Assembly (NCBI GenBank): GCA_944381075.1
Contig: CALWJT010000013.1
Coordinates: 1-37,787, forward strand
Source of the DNA: an uncultured Clostridia bacterium
GTDB taxonomy: Bacteria; Bacillota; Clostridia; Oscillospirales; CAG-272
DNA: 37,787 bases
Direction: 5' to 3'
Part shown: piece by piece, positions 7,996-15,097 of the stretch
Position numbering within the stretch: position 1 is the first letter of the stretch
How the letters are laid out: each line of letters starts with the position of its first letter
Made by a program: the position numbers and the translations under genes
The notes under the pieces: generated by a model
What the model saw: the letters and a program-made list of their open reading frames with translations, nothing else
Told to the model about the DNA's origin: nothing
Database searches by the model: none

Positions 7996-8445
7996 TCAAC
8001 CGTTTCCCTTTTCCGCGCGACCGCCGCAGGAATGTCCGTCCGCATGATGTCCGCAGCATCCGTCATCCGGCGTTCCGCTCCCCGTATGATGCCCGCAGGA
8101 ATGTCCCTCATGCGGATGCTCGCATCTTGCCTCGGCTGCGCTGTCCAGCGTCCCGTCCAAATAGGCCGTCACTGCGGCATCGCAGCTTCCCGTCACGCCC
8201 GCGCAAAGACGGATACCGGCCTCCGCAAGCGCACGGACGGCGCCCGCGCCGATCCCGCCGCAGATAAGGACTTGAACATCAAGCTTCTTTAAAAGCGCCG
8301 CCAGCGCGCCGTGGCCGCTGCCGTCTGTCCCCACAATCCTTTTTTCGATGACCGTTCCGTTTTCCGCCTCATAGATCGCAAAGCTTTCGGAATGCCCGAA
8401 GTGCTCAAAGACGTTTCCATTGTCATAAGTAACTGCAATTTTCAT
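7996..8445 (-). CDS. NifX/NifB-type FeMo-cofactor-binding-like protein with His/Cys tail
   Basis: This 149-residue protein has a dinitrogenase iron-molybdenum cofactor domain (about 1-95), recognisable from MKIAVTYDNGNVFEHFGHS, the LICGGIGAGAVRAL stretch and GVTGSCDAAVTAYLDG. Relatives occur in many anaerobes without nitrogenase and are thought to handle metal or Fe-S clusters. The last 45 residues are unusual: repeated H-x-x-H, C-G-H-H and C-C-G-H-H units give a dense His/Cys metal-binding tail. I chose the ATG at 8445 because GGGGGAAGGG precedes it and the domain begins there. It is divergent from the superoxide reductase operon. The region between them holds its own strong promoter and the GTGAC palindrome, so shared redox or iron control is plausible. 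No nif genes are present. Confidence 0.85.
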   Translation of the reverse strand: MKIAVTYDNGNVFEHFGHSESFAIYEAENGTVIEKRIVGTDGSGHGALAALLKKLDVQVLICGGIGAGAVRALAEAGIRLCAGVTGSCDAAVTAYLDGTLDSAAEARCEHPHEGHSCGHHTGSGTPDDGCCGHHADGHSCGGRAEKGNG

Positions 8446-8503
8446 GACCCTTCCCCCTTTTCGCCGCGGTTGCGGACTCCGCAATCCGCAGTTCTTAAGA
8501 TTT

Positions 8504-8532
8504 ATTATATCGCCCTCTGCAAAAGCTGTCAA
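8504..8532 (-). promoter_or_regulatory. Sigma-A promoter of the cofactor-binding-like gene
   Basis: On the minus strand TTGACA (8532-8527), a 17-base spacer and TATAAT (8509-8504) form a consensus promoter. The leader is about 50 bases and contains the alternative stem TTGCGG-AGT-CCGCAA. The Crp/Fnr-type palindrome is about 78 bases upstream of the start. Confidence 0.85.
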
Positions 8533-8568
8533 CCAAAAGCCGATCTTTTCCTATAAAAAAACGGCTTT

Positions 8569-8581
8569 GTGACCAAGTCAC
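8569..8581. promoter_or_regulatory. Predicted Crp/Fnr-family operator upstream of the superoxide reductase operon
   Basis: The perfect inverted repeat GTGAC-CAA-GTCAC is centred at 8575, about 42 bases before the predicted start of the dfx transcript. It shares 5' TTT and 3' GA flanks with the site before trxA. The promoter lacks a -35 box, which points to activation. Confidence 0.7.
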
Positions 8582-8604
8582 AGAAAAATTTTCCTGAGAT
8601 AAGC

Positions 8605-8610
8605 TATAAT
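8605..8610 (+). promoter_or_regulatory. -10 element of the superoxide reductase operon
   Basis: TATAAT at 8605-8610 lies 30 bases downstream of the palindrome centre, matching the 29 bases at trxA. A second TATAAT follows at 8611-8616. The -35 position reads AGAAAA and is not a recognisable hexamer. Confidence 0.6.
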
Positions 8611-8644
8611 TATAATATCATAAAAAGAATGGGAGGAATTTCAA

Positions 8645-9028
8645 ATGTGCGAAAATAGATTTTATATCTGCCGTCACTGCGGCAACCTTGTCGGCTTGAT
8701 TCAGGACGGCGGTGCGCCGCTTTTCTGCTGCGGTCAAAAGATGGAGCATCTTCAGCCCGGCACGGTAGAGGCAAGTACAGAAAAGCACGTCCCTGTCGTG
8801 ACCGTTTCCGGAAATATAGTAGAAGTTTCGGTCGGCTCCGCTCCGCATCCGATGACGGAGGAGCACAGCATCCAGTGGGTCTATCTGCAGACCTCCGCAG
8901 GCGGTCAGCGCAAATGCCTCGCGCCCGGCGGCGCCCCCACCGTCCGCTTTGCACTGACGGAGGGAGAGCATCCGGTCGCCGCATTCGCTTACTGCAATCT
9001 GCATGGACTTTGGAAAACCGAGCTTTGA
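8645..9028 (+). CDS. dfx: Desulfoferrodoxin (two-iron superoxide reductase)
   Basis: This 127-residue cytosolic protein reduces superoxide to hydrogen peroxide without making oxygen, the usual strategy of strict anaerobes. The N-terminal desulforedoxin site has four cysteines (C9, C12, C28, C29). The catalytic iron site has H48 in EKHVP, H68 in APHP, H74, C117 and H120 in CNLHG, so both centres are intact. GGGAGG precedes the ATG. It heads an operon with ferritin 12 bases and rubredoxin further downstream. Rubredoxin is the known electron donor to superoxide reductase and ferritin stores the iron, so the three products form one detoxification chain. The promoter carries the Crp/Fnr-type operator. 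Confidence 0.97.
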   Translation: MCENRFYICRHCGNLVGLIQDGGAPLFCCGQKMEHLQPGTVEASTEKHVPVVTVSGNIVEVSVGSAPHPMTEEHSIQWVYLQTSAGGQRKCLAPGGAPTVRFALTEGEHPVAAFAYCNLHGLWKTEL

Positions 9029-9040
9029 GGAGGGTGCGCC

Positions 9041-9556
9041 ATGTTAAATGAAAAAGTAAGACAGCTCATCGCAGGGCAGATCAACAAGGAATTTTATTCC
9101 GCCTATCTGTATCTTGACTTCTCCAACTATTTTCAGGCAAAAGGACTGGACGGCTTTGCAAACTGGTATCAGGTCCAGGCCAGAGAGGAGCAGGATCATG
9201 CGATGATGTTCTATCGTTACCTGCATGACAACGGGGCGGCAGTCACGCTGGAAGCCATTGCGAAGCCGAACGTCCCGGCCGAAAACGACATGGCGGTCTT
9301 GACCGCAGGACTGCATCATGAAGAGGCCGTAACCGCTTCCATCAACGGCATTTATGCGGCCGCCGGAGAAGCCGGAGACTTCCGTACCATGCAGTTTCTC
9401 GGTTGGTTCATCAAGGAACAGGCGGAAGAAGAGACCAATGCGCACAATCTGATATCCAAAATGGAGCTTTTCGGCTCCGACGCCAAGGGATTATACTTAT
9501 TGAACAGCGAGCTTGCAGGACGCACTTACAAGGCGCCCGCAGCTTCGGAAGAATGA
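9041..9556 (+). CDS. ftnA: Ferritin (non-heme iron storage)
   Basis: This 171-residue four-helix protein forms a 24-subunit iron storage cage that oxidises Fe(II) and stores it as ferric mineral. The ferroxidase residues are visible as E17, E50, H53, E94 and the E126-E130 group (KEQAEEE). The C-terminal fifth helix is present, and length and sequence are those of bacterial FtnA rather than bacterioferritin or Dps. GAGGAGGG precedes the ATG with suitable spacing. The gene lies between superoxide reductase and rubredoxin, an arrangement that limits free iron and superoxide together. The peroxide made by superoxide reductase could serve as its oxidant, although that is inference. Confidence 0.96.
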   Translation: MLNEKVRQLIAGQINKEFYSAYLYLDFSNYFQAKGLDGFANWYQVQAREEQDHAMMFYRYLHDNGAAVTLEAIAKPNVPAENDMAVLTAGLHHEEAVTASINGIYAAAGEAGDFRTMQFLGWFIKEQAEEETNAHNLISKMELFGSDAKGLYLLNSELAGRTYKAPAASEE

Positions 9557-9575
9557 AAGGAGAAAAACAGAGACG

Positions 9576-9740
9576 ATGAAAAAATACGTTTGCGATGTTT
9601 GCGGCTGGGAATACGATGAGGCCAAAGGCGACCCCGACAACGGGATCGCGCCCGGCACCAAATTTGAAGATCTGCCCGACGATTTCGTGTGTCCGCTCTG
9701 CGGCGCGGGAAAGGATTCGTTTTCGGAAGCAGAAGCCTGA
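9576..9740 (+). CDS. Rubredoxin
   Basis: This 54-residue protein carries a single iron held by four cysteines in two C-x-x-C pairs (C6/C9 in VCDVCGWEY and C39/C42 in CPLCG). The family signatures Y-D, P-x-x-G-I and the aromatic residues are all present. It transfers one electron at a time in the cytosol and here most likely reduces the superoxide reductase encoded two genes upstream. I chose the ATG at 9576 because the rubredoxin fold starts there; AAAGGAG lies 13 bases upstream, a long spacing. The gene ends the dfx-ftnA-rubredoxin operon and is followed by a strong terminator. Its reductase is not in the window. Confidence 0.97.
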   Translation: MKKYVCDVCGWEYDEAKGDPDNGIAPGTKFEDLPDDFVCPLCGAGKDSFSEAEA

Positions 9741-9758
9741 AGCGATCCCACAATATCC

Positions 9759-9795
9759 AAAAGACCGGATGCGGCGTTGCCGCATCCGGTCTTTT
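9759..9795. terminator. Bidirectional Rho-independent terminator
   Basis: A 17-bp stem (9759-9775 with 9779-9795, core GACCGGATGCGGC) with loop GTT ends in TTTTT on the plus strand and has AAAA on the left. It closes the rubredoxin operon and, read leftward, the convergent sugar operon. Confidence 0.93.
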
Positions 9796-9798
9796 TCA

Positions 9799-10770
9799 TC
9801 AAATCCAGCGCATGGAGGTCATCTTTTCCTCGAACGGGATCGCACGCTTCAGTACATCGATCGCTTTGACAAGTCCTTCGTTCTTGCCAAGCAGGCTGTC
9901 CTCATGCTCGATGCTGAGCACATAATCGTAGCCGACAAGACGCAGATTGCTCACAAAATCCTTCCAGAAAAGCTCGTCATGCCCATATCCGATGCTGCGG
10001 AAGATCCATGAGCGGTGGATCTCGTCCGCATAGGACTTGGCGTCCAACACACCGTTGACGGAAGCATTTGCAGCATCGATTTTCGTGTCCTTTGCATGGA
10101 CATGGAAGATTGCGTCGCCGCCGAGCCTGCGGATCACAGCGATCGGGTCCATTCCCTGCCAGATCAGATGAGACGGGTCGAGATTGGCGCCGATCTCCGG
10201 TCCCACAGCCTCGCGCAGACGCAGAAGCGTCTCCGTATTGTATACGCAGAACGCCTGGTGCATCTCCAGCCCGATCTTGACGACGCCGTGCGCCTTGGCA
10301 AAGGAAACGAATTCCCGCCAATACGGGATCAGGACCTCATTCCATTGGTATTCCAGAATTTTCGCATTGTCCTCCGGCCAAGCGCAGACCACCCAGTTCG
10401 GATACATCGAATCCGGACAATCGCCGGGACAGCCGGAAAATCCGTTGATCTGATGGATGCCGAGCGCCTCCGCCATCAAGACGGCACTACGCATATCCTT
10501 ATCAAATTTTTCCGCGACCTTATGATTCGGATGGACGGGATTCCCGTGGCAGCTGAGCGCGCTTATCTCCATTCCGGAGTTTTTGATCGTCTCAACAAAG
10601 CGGTCAAACGCCGCCTTATCGTTTAACAGCACCTCCGGATCGCAGTGCTGCTTGCCGGGATATCCCCCGCAGCCGATTTCCACCATCTGTACACCGAGTC
10701 TCTTAAAATAAGCGAGCGCGTCGGCAAGCGGCATCTCGCCGACCACGTTGGTCAAAACGCCCAGTTTCAT
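9799..10770 (-). CDS. Sugar phosphate isomerase/epimerase-like TIM-barrel protein (operon gene 5)
   Basis: This 323-residue protein belongs to the xylose-isomerase-like TIM-barrel (AP endonuclease 2) superfamily. The metal site is intact in order: Glu in IGLEMHQAF, Asp in NLDPSH, His in FHVHAKDT, and Glu in LSIEHEDS. The N-terminal GVLTNVVGEMPLADAL start and the SALSCHGNP segment are usual in the IolE/IolH-like branch of inositol and modified-sugar catabolism. AAAGGAGG precedes the ATG. It is the last gene of a five-gene minus-strand operon, 49 bases after the preceding gene. That gap holds a 6-bp GC hairpin (10801-10818), which may set relative expression. The substrate is unknown: isomerisation, epimerisation or cleavage of a keto-sugar are all possible. 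Confidence 0.85.
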   Translation of the reverse strand: MKLGVLTNVVGEMPLADALAYFKRLGVQMVEIGCGGYPGKQHCDPEVLLNDKAAFDRFVETIKNSGMEISALSCHGNPVHPNHKVAEKFDKDMRSAVLMAEALGIHQINGFSGCPGDCPDSMYPNWVVCAWPEDNAKILEYQWNEVLIPYWREFVSFAKAHGVVKIGLEMHQAFCVYNTETLLRLREAVGPEIGANLDPSHLIWQGMDPIAVIRRLGGDAIFHVHAKDTKIDAANASVNGVLDAKSYADEIHRSWIFRSIGYGHDELFWKDFVSNLRLVGYDYVLSIEHEDSLLGKNEGLVKAIDVLKRAIPFEEKMTSMRWI

Positions 10771-10819
10771 AGGACGCCTCCTTTCAATTTATCTGAGAGT
10801 CCGCCGGAGCCTCGGCGGC

Positions 10820-11650
10820 TTATAGATTTTTCTTCAGCCACGCGACATCCTCAGCGATGCAGACGGCCTTGGCCGTTTCCGCATATGCGCTCTCGCGCTC
10901 CACGATGAATACGGTATCCGGATTCTGCCGCAGCGCCGCCGCAGCGACCGCACGCCAATCCAAATTTCCGGTCCCCATTTTGACATTGGCATGGCGAATG
11001 GCCTCCCCGCGCGCGTCCGCCTCCTCCTTCGAGAGGACCCTGCCCTCCGAGGTGACAAAGGGATCCTCCTTTTTGCGCGCGGCGCACGGCACTGCCCTCC
11101 CCAGGTTCTCCTTGATATGGATCGAAACAAATCGTCCGGCATGTTCAGCAAGGTATGCCTCCGGCGAAACGCCAGCGCATGCCGCCCAGCCGCAGTCGAG
11201 CTGGAACGAAACAAGCGCCGGATCCGTCAGCGCCAGCAGATGGTCCAAAATATACGTGCCGTCAAGCTTGTAAAACTCATCGATATGGTTATGGAAGCCC
11301 GTGCGGATGCCGTACTGCTTCGCATATTCGCCGAGCGTATTCAGCCTTTGGGCGACGCGGCGCACCGCATCCATATCCGGGAAAACACAGTACGGGCAGA
11401 TTACATACCGAACGCCAAGCTCCGCAAGAAACGGAAGCTCAGGGCCGATCCTGTCAAGCCCCACATGAGCGGACCGCGTCCAAAGTCCAAGAGACAGCAG
11501 CCGCGACCGCAGCTCCGGCGCCGTCATCCCGCCGTAATCTCCGGCAAACTCCACGCCGGAATAGCCGGCTTGCGCGGCATGACGGAGCTTCTCCTCAAAC
11601 GAAAGCTCCGTGCCGGAATAAGAATAGAGCTGGATTCCGATCTCCATCAT
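10820..11650 (-). CDS. Sugar phosphate isomerase/epimerase-like TIM-barrel protein (operon gene 4)
   Basis: This 276-residue protein is a second member of the xylose-isomerase-like TIM-barrel superfamily in the operon. It begins IGIQLYSYSGTE and shows GFHNHIDEF, FQLDCGWA (Asp ligand), VSIHIKE (His ligand) and FIVERESA (Glu ligand), the usual order of the divalent metal site. The Q-L-D-x-G-W segment with a following A-G-V-S-P-E-A-Y is typical of homologues paired with Gfo/Idh/MocA dehydrogenases. Two consecutive ATG codons (11650 and 11647) follow GGGGGA. The first is used here, but the choice cannot be settled. It starts 14 bases after the dehydrogenase gene, so the two are likely translated together. 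The reaction is not known. Confidence 0.85.
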   Translation of the reverse strand: MMEIGIQLYSYSGTELSFEEKLRHAAQAGYSGVEFAGDYGGMTAPELRSRLLSLGLWTRSAHVGLDRIGPELPFLAELGVRYVICPYCVFPDMDAVRRVAQRLNTLGEYAKQYGIRTGFHNHIDEFYKLDGTYILDHLLALTDPALVSFQLDCGWAACAGVSPEAYLAEHAGRFVSIHIKENLGRAVPCAARKKEDPFVTSEGRVLSKEEADARGEAIRHANVKMGTGNLDWRAVAAAALRQNPDTVFIVERESAYAETAKAVCIAEDVAWLKKNL

Positions 11651-11664
11651 AGCGCTGTCCCCCG

Positions 11665-12789
11665 TCAGTCAAAATAAACCGGCTTGTTGGTCCTGGAGGA
11701 CTGATAGATCGCGTCAAGGATTTTCGTGACCACATACGCCTGGTCAGCCGTTACAAAAAGATCGCGCTTTCCAAGGACGGCTTCCACAAAAATCTGATGC
11801 TCCAGCGATACCGGCGGCTTGCCGCCCGTAAAGCCCGGAATGTAAGCCTCTACTCTTTTCCCGATGGTCGTCATGGCGAGCTGTCCCGCCACGACATGAT
11901 TGAGGCGGACAACGCCCGTGTGCGTATCCAGCCCGCCCTTTGTGCCGCAGAGCTTGACCTTGGCATCGGCAAAGGCGCCGGCATCCTCCGCCATATTGAG
12001 CGCCCAGGACGCTTTGAGGTCGATCACTGCCCCGTTTTTCATCTTGATCTGGCCGACGGCAAGATCCTCCACCTCATAGGTGTCGGGATCCCATGCGTCC
12101 GGCGTCATATCGCGGCGTGTCTGACCCTGATGCGCCGCATCCAGCGTGCGTCCCAGCTTCTCAAAGGCCGTACCCACCACATAAAGCGGCTCGTAGTTGT
12201 TCATGAGGAACAGCGTAAGGTCCAGAGCATGCGTACCGATATCGATCAGCGGTCCGCCGCCCTGCTTCGATTTGTCCGTAAAAACGCCCCATGTCGGAAC
12301 GCCTCGGCGGCGAAGATAAAGTGCCTCCGCATAATAAATATCGCCGAGCCAGCCGTCGTCGATGGTTCTCTTGGCGACCTGATTGACCGGGAAATGACGG
12401 TACTGATATCCGATGGTAAGCAGCTTCCCGCTCTTGTCGCGCGCCTCGAGCATCTTTCTTGCGTCCGCCTCGGTCGCCGCCATCGGCTTTTCACAGAGCA
12501 CATGCTTGCCCGCTTCCAGCGCCGCGCAGGTGATTTCCGCATGCGAGACGTTCGGCGTCAGAACAAACACCGCATCGATGCTTTTGTCCGCAAGAAGTTC
12601 CCTGTAATCGGTATAGACCTTGGCGTCCGCCGTGCCGTATTTCGCCGCGGCGCGTTCGGCGCGCTCTCTGATAAGGTCGCAGAAGGCTACCATCTCCGCG
12701 TACTCGCTTTGCTGCTCCATGCCGGGAAAATGCTTGCCGTTGGCGATCCCGCCGCAGCCGATAAATCCTACTTTTAATTTTGCGTTCAT
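11665..12789 (-). CDS. Gfo/Idh/MocA-family NAD(P)-dependent sugar dehydrogenase (operon gene 3)
   Basis: This 374-residue protein has an N-terminal Rossmann domain with VGFIGCGGIANGKH and the family motif CEKPM, whose lysine is catalytic. A C-terminal alpha/beta domain carries GGGPLIDIGTHALDL, which supplies the active-site Asp and His. Such enzymes oxidise or reduce a ring hydroxyl of a sugar, inositol or glycoside using NAD(P). I chose the ATG at 12789 because GGAGG stands eight bases upstream and the Rossmann fold begins there; an in-frame ATG at 12825 has no ribosome site. It is only distantly like the other dehydrogenase of the operon, suggesting two different oxidation or reduction steps. 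It lies between two TIM-barrel genes. Confidence 0.9.
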   Translation of the reverse strand: MNAKLKVGFIGCGGIANGKHFPGMEQQSEYAEMVAFCDLIRERAERAAAKYGTADAKVYTDYRELLADKSIDAVFVLTPNVSHAEITCAALEAGKHVLCEKPMAATEADARKMLEARDKSGKLLTIGYQYRHFPVNQVAKRTIDDGWLGDIYYAEALYLRRRGVPTWGVFTDKSKQGGGPLIDIGTHALDLTLFLMNNYEPLYVVGTAFEKLGRTLDAAHQGQTRRDMTPDAWDPDTYEVEDLAVGQIKMKNGAVIDLKASWALNMAEDAGAFADAKVKLCGTKGGLDTHTGVVRLNHVVAGQLAMTTIGKRVEAYIPGFTGGKPPVSLEHQIFVEAVLGKRDLFVTADQAYVVTKILDAIYQSSRTNKPVYFD

Positions 12790-12852
12790 ACCCGATTCCT
12801 CCGAATTATGATGATATTTTGCCAATATATATCGTTTTCTTCTAAATGCCCG

Positions 12853-13743
12853 TCACGCCTTTTCCCACGGATTGGCGGTGAAATCCCCGCCGCGGCACCA
12901 CTTCAGATAATGCAGCGCATGGAGCTGTCCTGTCATTTCCAGCTCGCCTCCGAACTGCTTATCATGATAGCCCTCGATGCAGATATCGTCTGAATAGCCC
13001 GCGTCGCGCAGGATGGTAAAGATCCTTCTCCAATCCGTATCGCCCATTCCGGGGATCCGGTCGCGCGCATACGCGCCCGCGCCCCTGAATATGCCGTATT
13101 TTCGGATCCCGTCCCAGTCGATATTGGCATCCTTGCCGTGGACATGCACGATCTTATGCACCCATTCCTTCAAATTGGAAATGGGATCGATGAGCTGCAC
13201 CATCACGTGCGTAGGCTCCCACTCCAGGCCAAAATTCTCACTTCTCACCTCATGAAACATCAGCTCCCATGCGCGCGGCGTAAAGCCGATGTTGCAGGTG
13301 GCGGAATGCCAGCCGCCGCCCATCGGACAGCATTCGATGCCGAGCTTGATCCCTTTGCTCTCGGCACGCGCGGCAAGCTCGCGGAATACTTCTCCGAATT
13401 TCGGGATCGCCTCTTCCACCGGGCGGCCGGACAAAGCGCCCGCAAAGGTGCTGACATGCGTCGCGCCGAACCGGTATGCGTTGTCGATCACGGTTTTCAA
13501 GCACTCGAAATGCTCCGTATTCTCGATCGGATTGAGATAAAAGCCGAGCGTCGTGATCTCGAAATCATGCCCGTCGAGAATAGGCTTCAGCCGCTCGGCA
13601 AGCGCCGCAAGGCCAGCCGCATCCATCGTCCTCATGTGGAAATTCAGCGAACCCGTCTCAAAGCCATAGTCGATGGCGGCGCGAAGCGCGCCCTCTGCGT
13701 TCGTCCCCGGCAGACAGGTTCCGATTCGAATCAAAGGCTTCAT
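12853..13743 (-). CDS. Sugar phosphate isomerase/epimerase-like TIM-barrel protein (operon gene 2)
   Basis: This 296-residue protein is the third xylose-isomerase-like TIM barrel of the operon. Metal-site residues are visible as Glu in LGIECCPMGGG, His in VHVHGKDANI and Glu in ICIEGYHD. At the second ligand position the sequence reads LEWEPTH where most relatives have D-P-x-H, so Glu may replace Asp. The stretch ECCPMGGGWHS is found in homologues often annotated only as isomerase/epimerase. Two ATG codons are adjacent (13746 and 13743), and the second has five-base spacing from GGAGG and is preferred. The gene follows the leading dehydrogenase by 24 bases. A 63-base AT-rich gap before the next gene holds no terminator. 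Its reaction is unknown. Confidence 0.82.
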   Translation of the reverse strand: MKPLIRIGTCLPGTNAEGALRAAIDYGFETGSLNFHMRTMDAAGLAALAERLKPILDGHDFEITTLGFYLNPIENTEHFECLKTVIDNAYRFGATHVSTFAGALSGRPVEEAIPKFGEVFRELAARAESKGIKLGIECCPMGGGWHSATCNIGFTPRAWELMFHEVRSENFGLEWEPTHVMVQLIDPISNLKEWVHKIVHVHGKDANIDWDGIRKYGIFRGAGAYARDRIPGMGDTDWRRIFTILRDAGYSDDICIEGYHDKQFGGELEMTGQLHALHYLKWCRGGDFTANPWEKA

Positions 13744-13767
13744 CATATCCTCCCAAAACTCAATTTT

Positions 13768-14814
13768 TTATTCAAAGCGAACGGTCTCATGCGTATCGGC
13801 GGACCGTTTGACCGCCTCCATGAGCTTCATGACGCGCATGACCTCGGGCAGCTTCACCGCGATCTCCTCGGTCCCGTCAAGCGCCGCCGCCACGTTGCGG
13901 TAAAAATCATAGATGGAGCTTTCCACGACGGGAATCTCCGTCTTATGGATATTCTCCTCACGGCGCGGTGCCATCGTCTTGGTGATGCCGGACGCCGTAT
14001 GGACCGGAACCACATCGTTCTCGTCGATGCCTGCGGCACTGACGATTTCGGCGCCGGATGTCCAGTCGCGGATGAGCGCCGTCCCATCCTGTCCTACGAT
14101 ATACCAGCGCGGCAGCGAGATGAAATTGCTCGTTCCGACCTCAACCAAGGCTTCCATTCCGTCCTCAAACGTGAGCATCGCTGTAAAGCCGTCGTCCACA
14201 AGCTGATTGGTGATGTGAAATACGGAAGCAGACACATAGCGGAGCTTCGTTTTTCCCTTCATCATTAAAATCTGGTCCAGAAGATGCACACCCCAGTCAA
14301 GGATCATGCCGCCGCCGTATTCGGGAAGCTGACGCCAGTCTCCGGGGATGCCGCGCGAACCGTGTACCCGCGATTCGATGCGGTATACCTCTGAGAGCAT
14401 GTTCTCATCCAAAATTTTCTTTGCCGTAAGGAAATCGCCGTCCCACCTGCGGTTTTGGTAGACGGTGAACAGCCTGCCGTATTTCTCGGACGCGGCGATC
14501 ATCTCGGAAAGATCCGATGAGGACATCGTCACTGGCTTTTCACAGATAACGTGCTTCCCTGCCGCCATCGCGGCAACCGCGAGCGGCTTATGGGAATCGT
14601 TCGGCGTCGCAAGGATAACAAGGTCGATGTCCTTGTCCGCGATCAGCGCCTCATCCGAATCATAGCATTTTATCTTCTTTTCTGCGGCAAGCCGCCTTCT
14701 TTCCTCGGAAAGATCCGATATGCCGGCAAGCTCCATAAAATCCGACACCTCGACATGGCGGGCCTGCCAATAGCCCTCGCCGCCAAATCCAATTACTCCC
14801 ACACGATATTTCAT
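13768..14814 (-). CDS. Gfo/Idh/MocA-family NAD(P)-dependent sugar dehydrogenase (operon gene 1)
   Basis: This 348-residue protein opens the five-gene sugar operon. The Rossmann glycine motif is VGVIGFGGEG, the catalytic lysine is K93 in CEKPV, and the second-domain signature GGGMILDWGVHLLD gives D173 and H177. Length and layout are standard for the family. GGGGGAAG precedes the ATG. With a second dehydrogenase and three metal-dependent TIM barrels downstream, it probably oxidises a glycoside or cyclitol hydroxyl to a ketone that the TIM-barrel enzymes then isomerise, epimerise or cleave. Expression is probably controlled at an attenuator-like hairpin in its leader. No transporter, kinase or dedicated regulator is adjacent. 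Confidence 0.9.
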   Translation of the reverse strand: MKYRVGVIGFGGEGYWQARHVEVSDFMELAGISDLSEERRRLAAEKKIKCYDSDEALIADKDIDLVILATPNDSHKPLAVAAMAAGKHVICEKPVTMSSSDLSEMIAASEKYGRLFTVYQNRRWDGDFLTAKKILDENMLSEVYRIESRVHGSRGIPGDWRQLPEYGGGMILDWGVHLLDQILMMKGKTKLRYVSASVFHITNQLVDDGFTAMLTFEDGMEALVEVGTSNFISLPRWYIVGQDGTALIRDWTSGAEIVSAAGIDENDVVPVHTASGITKTMAPRREENIHKTEIPVVESSIYDFYRNVAAALDGTEEIAVKLPEVMRVMKLMEAVKRSADTHETVRFE

Positions 14815-14828
14815 AGCTTCCCCCTGAC

Positions 14829-14863
14829 AAAAACCGCAAGCCGCATTCGACGGCTTTCCGGTT
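14829..14863 (-). terminator. Attenuator-like terminator in the leader of the sugar operon
   Basis: On the minus strand AACCG-GA-AAGCCG, a 7-base loop and CGGCTT-G-CGGTT form a two-part stem followed by TTTTTG. It lies between the operon promoter and the ribosome site of gene 1, so it would stop transcription before the operon. An upstream hairpin (14875-14899) contains TTCCGG (14897-14892), which can instead pair with CCGGAA (14861-14856) in the terminator's left arm, a possible antiterminator. The signal is unknown, and no known riboswitch class was recognised in the roughly 95-base leader. Confidence 0.6.
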
Positions 14864-14916
14864 AAAATTGCGGACGTTCGGAAGACTTTTTCCGGAACGC
14901 TCCAGCTGTCGTGCCC

Positions 14917-14945
14917 ATTTTACACCATTGAATGCACAATGTCAA
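14917..14945 (-). promoter_or_regulatory. Sigma-A promoter of the sugar operon
   Basis: On the minus strand a perfect TTGACA (14945-14940), a 17-base spacer and TAAAAT (14922-14917) precede a start near 14910, about 95 bases before gene 1. Confidence 0.85.
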
Positions 14946-14959
14946 CATCAAATTTTAAA

Positions 14960-14997
14960 AAAATGTCCTTTCCCGCCTAAGCGGAAAAGGACATTTT
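14960..14997 (-). terminator. Rho-independent terminator of nadE
   Basis: A 12-bp stem (AAAATGTCCTTT with AAAGGACATTTT), one mismatch and a further 4-bp CCGC/GCGG stem with loop CTAA. On the minus strand it is followed by seven T residues, so it mainly ends the nadE transcript about 100 bases after the stop. The 100 bases between (15001-15097) hold nothing recognisable. Confidence 0.88.
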
Positions 14998-15097
14998 CAA
15001 GCCTGTCATTCTCTCTCATATGGAAAACGGCAGACCCCTTAAAACCGGCTTTGCGCCATGCTCCGCCCTCTTTTCGCACACGCAGAGCACCGCACCA

